64,000 nt of DNA, taken from contig NZ_LWBP01000199.1 in assembly GCF_002078015.1 (NCBI RefSeq), forward strand, positions 355,381 to 419,380, read 5' to 3'. A program made the translations under genes and the position numbers. Positions 19,547 through 27,046 of the stretch are shown here, one piece after another. Within the stretch, counting starts at the first letter, position 1. Every line of letters starts with the position of its first letter. The notes under the pieces were generated by a model. The model was not told the origin of the DNA and did no database searches. It saw only the letters and a list, made by a program, of their open reading frames with translations. The DNA comes from Niastella populi. Lineage in GTDB: Bacteria > Bacteroidota > Bacteroidia > Chitinophagales > Chitinophagaceae.

Positions 19547-19891
19547 ATGCAAAACACAACCATGCTGTACCGCCCCGTAGGTCCTAAAGAACTGGAATTG
19601 ATTGAACAATCAGGCTGGAAACAATTTCCTCCCCGGCTTCCCGAGCAACCTATCTTTTACCCTGTAATGAATGAAGAATATGCCATTCAAATTTCAAGGG
19701 ACTGGAATGTGCCCGCCTATGGATCGGGCTATGTAACAAAGTTTGCCGTCGATAGCGACTATGTAAGCAAATTTGAGATCCGGAATGTGGGTGGTGAAAT
19801 ACACAACGAACTATGGGTACCTGCTGAAGAAATGGATGAGTTCAATAACAATATTGTGGGATTGATAGAGGTGACCAGGGAGTTTAAATAA
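19547..19891 (+). CDS. ADP-ribosylation/crystallin J1-like protein
   Basis: Small cytoplasmic protein of 114 residues. The conserved text LYRPVGPKELELIEQSGW, FPPRLPEQPIFYPVMNEEYA, ISRDWN, GYVTKFAV and NELWVPAEEMDEFNNNIVG matches a compact bacterial family that databases label ADP-ribosylation/crystallin J1. The name reflects annotation transfer and its activity is not established. A second in-frame ATG at 19562 begins MLYRPVG, which is where the conserved part starts, so the true start could be either. It stands 9 bases before the phosphodiester-glycosidase-like gene and is probably co-transcribed with it. Confidence 0.8.
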   Translation: MQNTTMLYRPVGPKELELIEQSGWKQFPPRLPEQPIFYPVMNEEYAIQISRDWNVPAYGSGYVTKFAVDSDYVSKFEIRNVGGEIHNELWVPAEEMDEFNNNIVGLIEVTREFK

Positions 19892-19900
19892 CTGTCTCCA

Positions 19901-20617
19901 ATGAATATTAAAGCATTGCTTCTATCTTTCGTGCTGGCAGCAGGAAGTCTCCATAACAGTGTTGCCCAGGAGAAGAACGGGGACATATTTATTTCCTATA
20001 TAATTGACCCGAAGAAAAGCGATCTGAAACTATACTGGAAGAACGACAAAAACGAAAAATTCAACAGTATCGGCAATTTGAAGCGCTGGCTCGAAAGTCA
20101 AAAAAAGACGCTGGTCTTTGCCATGAATGGCGGCATGTATATGGAAGACCGTACACCCCTGGGACTATATATAGAAAACAGGAAACAATTCAGGCCATTG
20201 AACAAAGCCCGTGGCAGCGGCAACTTCTACCTGCAGCCCAATGGGGTATTTTATATTACTACCGACAATAAAGCGGTTGTTTGTCAAACGAAAGATTTCA
20301 CGAACAACGGCAAAATAACATACGCCACCCAATCAGGGCCACTACTGGTGATCGATGGTGAAATCAACCCGGTATTCACAAAAGGCTCTTCCAATACGAA
20401 CATCAGGAATGGTGTAGGCGTTTTATCAAATGGCCAGGTGGTATTTGCCATGTCGAAAGGCCTTGTGAATTTTTATGATTTCGCCAAATACTTCCAGGAA
20501 ACAGGCTGCAAATATGCCCTCTACCTCGATGGTTTTGTATCACGCACCTATTTACCCGAGAAAAACTGGGTACAAACCGATGGCGATTTTGGGGTGATTA
20601 TTGGGGTGACGAAATGA
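19901..20617 (+). CDS. Secreted phosphodiester glycosidase family protein (NAGPA/DUF2233)
   Basis: Exported 238-residue protein with signal peptide MNIKALLLSFVLAAGSLHNS (cleaved near VAQ). The mature part carries the family pattern of NAGPA-like phosphodiester glycosidases: FAMNGGMYMEDRTPLGLYIE, FYLQPNGVFYI, YATQSGPLLVIDGEI, RNGVGVLSNGQVVFAMS, and CKYALYLDGFVS near the C-terminus. The mammalian relative removes GlcNAc caps from mannose-6-phosphate; bacterial members are thought to act on cell-wall or exopolysaccharide phosphodiesters, with substrates mostly unknown. The acidic YLDG and N-terminal NGG regions line the expected active site. It follows the crystallin J1-like gene by 9 bases and converges with the DUF1801 gene 18 bases on. 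Confidence 0.85.
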   Translation: MNIKALLLSFVLAAGSLHNSVAQEKNGDIFISYIIDPKKSDLKLYWKNDKNEKFNSIGNLKRWLESQKKTLVFAMNGGMYMEDRTPLGLYIENRKQFRPLNKARGSGNFYLQPNGVFYITTDNKAVVCQTKDFTNNGKITYATQSGPLLVIDGEINPVFTKGSSNTNIRNGVGVLSNGQVVFAMSKGLVNFYDFAKYFQETGCKYALYLDGFVSRTYLPEKNWVQTDGDFGVIIGVTK

Positions 20618-20635
20618 TAATATGCGCCCTATCTT

Positions 20636-20971
20636 CTACCCCTTCTTCCCCTTCAACCTCACAATCTCCTTTATCAACTCTACAGGCAGTGGTTTGTTGT
20701 GGGGGAAATGCAACGAGTCTTTGGTGCCCTTTGCCCTGAATGGCGTAAGCTGTTCTTCCATTTCCGTTAACCCATACACAGGATAAAAGCCAATATGCTT
20801 TTTGTACGCAGCAAAATACAAATGTTCCTTTCCTACCGTAAACGCCGGCATCTTGTACCGGATGCTTTCCTCCGTACCAGGTACAACATCAAAAAACAAT
20901 TGCCGTAAAACAATTAACCGCTCTTTGATCTCCGGTTCAAATTGTGCAATGTATTTTTCTACTTCATTCAT
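20636..20971 (-). CDS. DUF1801 (YdhG-like) protein
   Basis: Small cytoplasmic protein of 111 residues in the DUF1801 family, whose fold is related to frataxin-like and YdhG proteins. Family features are the start VEKYIAQFEPEIKERL, VVPGTEESIRYKMPAFTV, AAYKKHIGFYPV and KGTKDSLHFPHNKPLPVELI. Some relatives have been called iron chaperones, but this is weakly supported. Its start overlaps the stop of the DUF1304 gene by four bases (ATGA), so it is the last gene of a three-gene reverse-strand operon with the FAD oxidoreductase. Confidence 0.85.
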   Translation of the reverse strand: MNEVEKYIAQFEPEIKERLIVLRQLFFDVVPGTEESIRYKMPAFTVGKEHLYFAAYKKHIGFYPVYGLTEMEEQLTPFRAKGTKDSLHFPHNKPLPVELIKEIVRLKGKKG

Positions 20972-21333
20972 TGCAGCAATATAACACCCAATGCCAGCAA
21001 TGCCGGCAGGGCCTGAATAAAAAAGATCTTTTTACTTGCTGTAATGGCCCCATAAATACCGGCCACAATTACACAACAAAGAAAAAATACAGCCACATTG
21101 GTACTCCAGGCCCTGTCGGTTATAAAATACGACCAGATGAGCCCCGCAGCCAGGAATCCATTGTACAAACCCTGGTTGGCTGCCAGCACTTTGGTGGGCG
21201 CAAACAGCTCGGGACGTAATGAGCCTTTAAATGCTTTTCTGCCTTTCGTTTCCCAGGCAAACATTTCGAGGTACAAAATGTAAAGATGCTCCAGGGCAAC
21301 CAGTCCCACCAAAATATTGGCTAATATTTCCAT
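20968..21333 (-). CDS. DUF1304 small membrane protein
   Basis: Integral membrane protein of 121 residues with four predicted helices: ILANILVGLVALEHLYILYL (about 3-22), YNGFLAAGLIWSYF (57-70), NVAVFFLCCVIVAGIYGAI (79-97) and FIQALPALLALGVILL (105-120). The text EHLYILYLEMFAW, FAPTKVLAANQGLYNGFLA and GIYGAIT is characteristic of DUF1304, a family without known function that is frequently encoded beside small redox or stress genes. It begins two bases after the oxidoreductase stop and overlaps the DUF1801 start by four bases, so translation is probably coupled across the operon. Confidence 0.88.
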   Translation of the reverse strand: MEILANILVGLVALEHLYILYLEMFAWETKGRKAFKGSLRPELFAPTKVLAANQGLYNGFLAAGLIWSYFITDRAWSTNVAVFFLCCVIVAGIYGAITASKKIFFIQALPALLALGVILLQ

Positions 21334-21335
21334 CT

Positions 21336-22244
21336 TTAAAAAGTTTCGTCAACCAGGTCTTTATTGATCATTGCGCCGGCGAAATTACCACTATAAGTTG
21401 CCATCGCAACCGATCGCATCATAAACGTAGCATCACCTGCCGCATATATACCAGGCACTGTTGTTTTGTAAAACTGATCCACAACCAACAATCCTTGTTC
21501 GCTCAACGCACAACCCAGTTGTACCGGAATATCGCAATGCAGCACAAACGGCAGCTTCGAATATACAGCTTTCATCGATAGCGTACTGCCATCTTTGAAG
21601 CGCACCTGGCTCAAATGGCCGTTCGTGTGCTCAAAAGCGGTGATCTCCTTTTCAACGATTGGAATATGATGTTTTGCCAGTTTTTCGGCCTGTTCAGGAG
21701 TTAAAGTTGATTTACCATTCGTGAACAGGGTAAGATCCTTCGTCCAGTTACTAATGAGTTTGCAGAACTCATATCCCATTTCGCCATTGGCCATCACACC
21801 TGTTCTTTCATGCCGCACTTCATACCCATGGCAGTATGGACAATGAATGGCAGTAATGCCCCAGCAGGCGGCAAAACCGTCAATTGCGGGCATTTGATCT
21901 TTGATCCCTGTGGCAAATAGTAGCTTTCGGGCTGAAAATGACTCGCCGGCTGCCGTGTTAACCTCAAAACCCCCTTCCGTTTTGCCGGCCGTAACTACTG
22001 TTCCCTCCAGGAAGGCAACCGTTTCATATTTCAGCACCTGTTCTTTGGCCAGCATCGCGATCTCCTTTGGCGTTTTGCCATCGTGCGTAATGAAATTATG
22101 CGAATGCGGCGTTTGCCGGTTACAGGGTTCTCCCCCATCTATTATTAAAACCTTTCGTAAACTCCTGCCCAATGCCATAGCAGCCGATAAGCCAGCATAG
22201 CTTCCGCCTACAATGATCACATCATATTGTTTCTCGTATGCCAT
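21336..22244 (-). CDS. NAD(P)/FAD-dependent oxidoreductase, thioredoxin-reductase-like
   Basis: Cytoplasmic flavoprotein of 302 residues, similar in length and layout to thioredoxin reductase. The FAD-binding Rossmann motif is VIIVGGSYAGLSAAMALGRS followed by VLIIDGGEPCNR. The central segment has CPYCHGYEVR, a conserved Cys pair in this subfamily. The C-terminal FAD motif is VPGIYAAGDATFM. The second nucleotide site near GVMANGEMGYEF lacks the standard GxGxxA, so NADPH preference cannot be read. Relatives are often annotated as thioredoxin-reductase-like oxidoreductases and reduce small substrates. It is the first gene of an operon with DUF1304 and DUF1801, preceded by a recognisable promoter and dyads. 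Confidence 0.9.
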   Translation of the reverse strand: MAYEKQYDVIIVGGSYAGLSAAMALGRSLRKVLIIDGGEPCNRQTPHSHNFITHDGKTPKEIAMLAKEQVLKYETVAFLEGTVVTAGKTEGGFEVNTAAGESFSARKLLFATGIKDQMPAIDGFAACWGITAIHCPYCHGYEVRHERTGVMANGEMGYEFCKLISNWTKDLTLFTNGKSTLTPEQAEKLAKHHIPIVEKEITAFEHTNGHLSQVRFKDGSTLSMKAVYSKLPFVLHCDIPVQLGCALSEQGLLVVDQFYKTTVPGIYAAGDATFMMRSVAMATYSGNFAGAMINKDLVDETF

Positions 22245-22271
22245 AAAATAATTTTTAATCTGAGGAATTGG

Positions 22272-22311
22272 GCAAATGTAGGGAAAGTTTTACATTTGCA
22301 ACACAGTTGCA
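22272..22311 (-). promoter_or_regulatory. Bacteroidota-type promoter with two overlapping dyads
   Basis: On the reverse strand TACATTTG (22280 down to 22273) fits the Bacteroidota -7 element TAnnTTTG. A TTG lies 18 bases upstream of it, close to the -33 spacing, and the start codon of the oxidoreductase is about 29 bases downstream. Two dyads overlap it: GCAAATGTA (22272-22280) with TACATTTGC (22291-22299), and TGCAAC-ACA-GTTGCA (22297-22311). These could be operators of an unlinked repressor. Confidence 0.55.
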
Positions 22312-22792
22312 TATAGTTTTCGGGCAATTTCCTCTCCTTTTCCGGAATAATAAGATCCTTTTGGGCTTTTTTTGCTCAATAATATTCCCTTTTCGCATGT
22401 GCGTTATGTTTCCCAATTCGTAAATCATTTTCCTGATTGCGTAACCGGGTTTTTGCGGCCATCACTTTTCTTTGCACCACGATTTTATTCTCCTTCCATG
22501 TAACAATTAATAATTGACGCTCAATTGTTACACAAAATTTATGTTATCACTACACTTACCCCGTAGAAAATGATCTGTGATGAATAAAGTAAGTGACAAA
22601 AGCTGTTAAAAAAACCTTTTCCAACTAATTACCTGTTTATCGTACCTGCACTGTAACGGAAGGAGAACCAGACACAGTGTAGTTGCCTAAACAGGTTCTT
22701 TTTATTGGCACCAACAATTCCCTGCCAGAACAACCGGTGACCTGATAAAAAATCAACATACCATAGCAATTTGTATTAATAAATGAAAAACA
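22312..22792. other. Intergenic leader before the siderophore receptor
   Basis: About 480 AT-rich bases between the oxidoreductase promoter and the receptor gene. It should hold the receptor promoter and possibly an iron-responsive operator. No exact TAnnTTTG element or confident Fur-like site was found. Nothing coding is visible. Confidence 0.3.
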
Positions 22793-25210
22793 ATGAAAAT
22801 TAAGCTTCGTCTTTTTTTGTTCTTATTCCTGATTACCGGTTCACAAACCGTTCTGCTGGCGCAGCAAAATGGCGTTCTGCAGGGACAAGTAACCACGGCC
22901 GATGGTAAACCGGCTGAAAGCATTACGGTTTCGTTGGCCAATTTTAAAAAAACAACAGCCACAAACCAAAAGGGCGAGTATAAACTCACCGGGATAAAAC
23001 CAGGTACCTATACCATTCGGGTAACCGGTGTTGGGTTAACAACCGTTGAAAAAACAATAACCATAAATGCAGGTGAAATACTGGTGACCGATTTTTCGCT
23101 GAATGAAAATCACGCCACTTTGCAGGAAGTAGTGATAGCAACCAGTAAGAGCAAGCCATCGTTCAGTGAAACTGCAGCCAAAATGCCGCTGAGCCGTTTG
23201 GAAAATCCGCAGGTGTATACTTCCATCTCCAAAGAACTGATCAATCAGCAAATGACCGTTGATTTCAGTAACGCATTAAAAAATACACCCGGTCTTTTCA
23301 AGATCCAGGGCAACCGCGGTATCAATACCGATGGCGCTACTTTTTATTCACTTCGTGGTTTCCGTACCGAGGTATCGATGGTGGATGGCCTTCCCAGCCA
23401 GTCGAACGGCGAATGGGACCCCATAACCGTAGAACATCTTGAAGTATTGAAAGGCCCCTCTGCTACCCTGTACGGCAGCGCCGTTACTTCATTTGGCGGT
23501 TTGATCAACCTCGTTACCAAAAAACCGGTGGATACTTTTGGCGGCCAGGTATCTTTTTACACCGGCAGTTATAACCTTACCCGGTTTAGTGCCGATGTAT
23601 ATGGCCCGGCCAATAAAGAAGGCAACCTGTTCTTTCGCCTGAATGCGGCCTATCAGAACCAGCAGAGTTTCCAGGATGCAGGATTTAGAAAATCGATCGT
23701 CATAGCGCCCGCCTTTGAAATAAGGGCCAGTGACAGGCTGAAGATCAACCTGAATGCAGAGTTCAATAATTCAGAAATGACCAGCCCTTCCACTATTTTT
23801 CTGAACCGCACCCGTCAGTTCGTGGCCCGCACCCCCGATGAACTTGGTTTTAACTGGAAGCGTTCCTATACTACCAACGACATCACCATGAAAATGCCCA
23901 CTACCAATATCAGGGCCATTGCCACCTATAAGCTCAATAGCGACTGGACCTCACAAACCATCATTTCGAGCAATACGCGTAAATCGGACGGTTATTACCA
24001 GTACCAGTTCATTCGCAAGGCCACAGATGATACCCTCGAGCGCAACGTAAGCCTGCAGAACACGATCAATACGGCGCTGAACATTCAGCAGAACTTTACC
24101 GGTAAATTCAATACCGGCAGCATAAAACATCGTGCTTTGGTTGGGCTCGACTATGTTCACTTCAAAGTAAATAATGACAACTCGCCCTATATCGTATTCG
24201 ATTTTGTAAATGGTGAATATTACGATGACAGGAACTATGCAAAAATATCACGGTATGCTTTGGACCAGCGTATTGCGGCCAGCACCGCCAGTGCTACCCG
24301 TAACCATACCGTTTCAGAAGTATACAGCGCCTATGCATCTGACGTAGTTAACATTACCAGCCAGTTAATGGCCATGCTGAGCCTTCGGGTAGACCGTTTC
24401 AGCAGTCAGGGTACCCGCAACCACCTTGCCGATACCCTGCAGGCCAACACCCGGTATCAGCAAACTTCTTTTTCACCCAAATTCGGTCTCGTATACCAGG
24501 TAGTTAAAAACCAGGTTTCGGTATTTGCCAACTATATGAATGGCTTCAGTAACCTGGCCCCCGTTACCCAGCCGGTGCCTGAAGTATCAGGCGTGTTGAA
24601 GCCACAGCAGGCCAACCAGGTCGAGGCCGGTGTTAAAGTGGAACTGTTCAACAGCAAATTGAATGTTACAGCCAGCTATTACGACATACAGGTTGATAAC
24701 ATGACCCGTACTGATGTATATGTAAAGGATGGACTCAATTATAATATAACCGTTCAGGATGGCACGCAACGCAGCAAAGGATTTGAAGTTGAATTGCAGG
24801 CCAACCCCGTTACCGGTTTACATATGCTTGCCGGTTACAGCTACAATGACAGCCGCCTCACAAAAGGCGCTCCTGCGCTGCAGGACAGACGCCCTGCTTC
24901 TGCCGGTCCGCGTAACCTCGGAAATGCCTGGATAAGCTATACGCTTTCAAATGGAAAGGCAAAAGGGCTGGGCATTGGTTTTGGCGGCAACTATGTTGAT
25001 GAGCACATGACCGCTAATTCAGCAACAACCGGTGTATTCACCCTGCCTGCATATACCTTATTGAATGGAACGGTGTTTTACGATGCCCGCTGGTATCGCC
25101 TCGGAGTAAAGCTCGATAACATCACCAATGAATTATATTTTGTTGGCCAGGGCACATTGACACCGCAAATGCCGCGCAGTTTTATTGCCAACGTAACGAT
25201 CAAGTTCTAG
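22793..25210 (+). CDS. TonB-dependent siderophore receptor
   Basis: Outer-membrane receptor of 805 residues. Signal peptide (1-24, ending LLAQQ), an N-terminal carboxypeptidase-regulatory-like extension (about 27-108, LQGQVTTADGKPAESITVSL), a plug (about 130-250; PGLFKIQGNRGINTDGATFY, SLRGFRTEVSMVDGLPSQS, LEVLKGPSATLYGS) and a 22-strand barrel ending in the aromatic strand PRSFIANVTIKF. The plug and barrel match TonB-dependent siderophore receptors (FhuA/FoxA side), not SusC. It directly precedes the siderophore biosynthesis operon, so it probably imports the iron complex of that product. It has its own terminator, so it is a separate transcription unit. No SusD partner is adjacent. Confidence 0.93.
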   Translation: MKIKLRLFLFLFLITGSQTVLLAQQNGVLQGQVTTADGKPAESITVSLANFKKTTATNQKGEYKLTGIKPGTYTIRVTGVGLTTVEKTITINAGEILVTDFSLNENHATLQEVVIATSKSKPSFSETAAKMPLSRLENPQVYTSISKELINQQMTVDFSNALKNTPGLFKIQGNRGINTDGATFYSLRGFRTEVSMVDGLPSQSNGEWDPITVEHLEVLKGPSATLYGSAVTSFGGLINLVTKKPVDTFGGQVSFYTGSYNLTRFSADVYGPANKEGNLFFRLNAAYQNQQSFQDAGFRKSIVIAPAFEIRASDRLKINLNAEFNNSEMTSPSTIFLNRTRQFVARTPDELGFNWKRSYTTNDITMKMPTTNIRAIATYKLNSDWTSQTIISSNTRKSDGYYQYQFIRKATDDTLERNVSLQNTINTALNIQQNFTGKFNTGSIKHRALVGLDYVHFKVNNDNSPYIVFDFVNGEYYDDRNYAKISRYALDQRIAASTASATRNHTVSEVYSAYASDVVNITSQLMAMLSLRVDRFSSQGTRNHLADTLQANTRYQQTSFSPKFGLVYQVVKNQVSVFANYMNGFSNLAPVTQPVPEVSGVLKPQQANQVEAGVKVELFNSKLNVTASYYDIQVDNMTRTDVYVKDGLNYNITVQDGTQRSKGFEVELQANPVTGLHMLAGYSYNDSRLTKGAPALQDRRPASAGPRNLGNAWISYTLSNGKAKGLGIGFGGNYVDEHMTANSATTGVFTLPAYTLLNGTVFYDARWYRLGVKLDNITNELYFVGQGTLTPQMPRSFIANVTIKF

Positions 25211-25250
25211 CCTCTTTTTCCATGTAATAATAAAGCAGCATTTTCATTGT

Positions 25251-25289
25251 AACGGTCTGGGGTAGTACCCAGACCGTTTTTTTTGTGTG
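25251..25289 (+). terminator. Strong intrinsic terminator after the receptor gene
   Basis: AACGGTCTGGG, a GTAGTA loop and CCCAGACCGTT form a perfect 11-bp stem followed by a run of eight T counted from the stem end. It lies about 40 bases after the receptor stop codon and separates the receptor from the biosynthetic operon. Confidence 0.9.
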
Positions 25290-25298
25290 CCGCGTTTC

Positions 25299-25333
25299 TA
25301 AGTGTGCCACGTTTTAAAAACGTGGCACACTTA
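25299..25333. repeat. 35-bp near-perfect palindrome (REP-like)
   Basis: Two 17-base arms (TAAGTGTGCCACGTTTT and its exact complement) surround a single A. A diverged partial arm, GTGTGCCGCGTTTC, sits just before it at 25285-25298. Position directly after a terminator is typical of REP/mobile palindromes. It could also act as a bidirectional terminator or protein site. Confidence 0.75.
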
Positions 25334-25882
25334 CATTATATATTACCATTGTGTAAACGTGATAAAACTTTTCCTTATCGCGTAACCACCTAATTGATTT
25401 AGTATTTAAATTGCGTACGCATTACTTCTCCTTCCAATCTACCAATGTTTGCATACGCAGAACGCTTATGGCTCAACGCAAAGCGGCTCACTGCGTAATA
25501 ATTATCACACTGTTAAAGGCCCGATCTTGAATCGCGTGTAACCTAACGCAATTCACTTTTTACGCTGAACGCGGAACGCAAATTCACCAAATGCGTGCAG
25601 TCATACCTGTGCAATTTCAAACCGTTGCACAGGATGAAAACATGCCGAACCGGCGTAGAGGAATTGTATTGCCCAAACGGAAAGCAAATTGAAAAAACGC
25701 CTGTAGTAGCGTATGGGGATACCCATGCCTATACCCAATGCGACATACGCAGCGGATTGAACTGTATTGAATATAGGAGAAAGAAGAAAGTAAGAATAAT
25801 TAAGAGACTCAAAATCATCAAAACAAAAAAGACTATTAATAACAAAAAGTATCAATTAATCATTAAACAGAAATTTAAAACC
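25334..25882 (+). promoter_or_regulatory. Leader of the siderophore operon
   Basis: About 550 bases before the first biosynthetic gene. The first part (25430-25590) is rich in AACGC/GCGTT words seen in other gaps of this window. CCTGTGCAA (25606-25614) and TTGCACAGG (25625-25633) form a 9-bp stem with a 10-base loop. The last 100 bases are almost pure A/T. An open frame runs through from 25595 in frame with the hydroxylase but looks random in composition. Promoter position not determined. Confidence 0.35.
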
Positions 25883-27034
25883 ATGGAAGCCATTACCGCA
25901 TCTGCCCGCCAGGTTGCCCCCGACAAACCGGGGCAGGCTATCAACGGCCCCGGCGTACTGCCACCGCCCATGAAACCAATGATCATTGACGCTACACCTA
26001 AGGAACGAACAGCGTTATCGAATGTGGCCAATATCCTTATCAAAGCATTTGGCCATTATGAACACCCCGATTATATTTCATCACTGCACCTGAATGCGTT
26101 CCAGTTATTACCTGAACGTATTGCAGGTATCCTAAGCCGTTTTGGCGCCGATTTCTCGGGAAATCAATACGGCGCACTTGTATTCAGAGGCCTTACCGAT
26201 GTCGATCAGGATGCACTCGGTGCTACCCCGCCCTCATGGAAAGAGACCGATTACAGCAAGCTGATCAAATACGGGTTCATCTGCTCCCTGCTGCATGGCG
26301 CTATTCCCTCGAAGCCGGTTCAGTATTATGCCCAACGGAAAGGCGGCGGTTTGTTACATGCCGTAATTCCCGACGAAAAAATGAGCTTTACCCAAACGGG
26401 TTCCGGCTCCCGCACCGATCTGTTTGTTCATACTGAGGATGCATTTCTATTTAACCAGGCCGATTACCTGAGCTTCCTTTTCCTGCGTAATGAAGAACAG
26501 GTTCCCTCCACACTGTATTCCATTCGCTCGCATGGCGACACGAATGAAGTAATGGAAGCATTGTTCAAACCCATTTACAAATGCCCGAAAGACGCCAATT
26601 ACGACAAAGAGGAGAACGCCGGCGATGACGTAACCACATCTATATTATATGGCAATCGCAAAAGGCCATTCATTCGCTTCGATGCAGCCGAACAGATCTA
26701 TAATGAAAAAGCCGGTCAGAGTACCGAAGCCATGAGCAACCTCGTTCGCTTTTGGGAAGAAGCCCGCCAGCTCATTTACAACGAATTCATACCCGAATCG
26801 GGCGACCTCATTTTCGTAAACAATCACCTGTGCGCCCATGGAAGAAATTCTTTCATAGCCGGTTACCGCAACGAGAACGGGCAAATGGTAAAATGCGAGC
26901 GCAGGCTTATGCTGCGAATGATGAGCAAAACAAGCCTTATCAATATCAGCTCGGTAACGCACACCGACGATCCCTACTTCATCATGGAAGAACATTATGG
27001 GAAGCTTTTTCAAAAAGATCCTTCACAACAATAA
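25883..27034 (+). CDS. Fe(II)/2-oxoglutarate-dependent amino-acid hydroxylase (lysine 4-hydroxylase type)
   Basis: Non-haem iron dioxygenase of 383 residues, of the clavaminate-synthase-like/TauD group that includes VioC, AsnO and the KDO lysine hydroxylases. The iron triad is His183 and Glu185 in FVHTEDAF and His319 in LCAHGRNSF; the 2-oxoglutarate arginine is in RRLMLRMM. From memory, lysine 4-hydroxylases of this clade were characterised from Chitinophaga, Niastella and Flavobacterium, and they sit beside PLP decarboxylases as here. It should hydroxylate free lysine (or a similar basic amino acid) before decarboxylation. ATG at 25883 is preferred: the family alignment begins shortly after it, and the in-frame extension upstream (from 25595) is not family-like. 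First gene of the operon, 12 bases before the decarboxylase. Confidence 0.85.
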   Translation: MEAITASARQVAPDKPGQAINGPGVLPPPMKPMIIDATPKERTALSNVANILIKAFGHYEHPDYISSLHLNAFQLLPERIAGILSRFGADFSGNQYGALVFRGLTDVDQDALGATPPSWKETDYSKLIKYGFICSLLHGAIPSKPVQYYAQRKGGGLLHAVIPDEKMSFTQTGSGSRTDLFVHTEDAFLFNQADYLSFLFLRNEEQVPSTLYSIRSHGDTNEVMEALFKPIYKCPKDANYDKEENAGDDVTTSILYGNRKRPFIRFDAAEQIYNEKAGQSTEAMSNLVRFWEEARQLIYNEFIPESGDLIFVNNHLCAHGRNSFIAGYRNENGQMVKCERRLMLRMMSKTSLINISSVTHTDDPYFIMEEHYGKLFQKDPSQQ

Positions 27035-27046
27035 CCAGGTACACCA

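Noticed and set aside
22291..22298. Forward-strand TACATTTG as a promoter for the siderophore receptor
   Set aside because: It matches TAnnTTTG but lies about 500 bases before the receptor start, and is better explained as one arm of the dyad at 22272-22299.
25595..25882. In-frame upstream extension of the 2-oxoglutarate hydroxylase
   Set aside because: Composition is AT-driven (Lys/Ile/Asn-rich), it contains the hairpin at 25606-25633, and the family alignment begins after ATG 25883.
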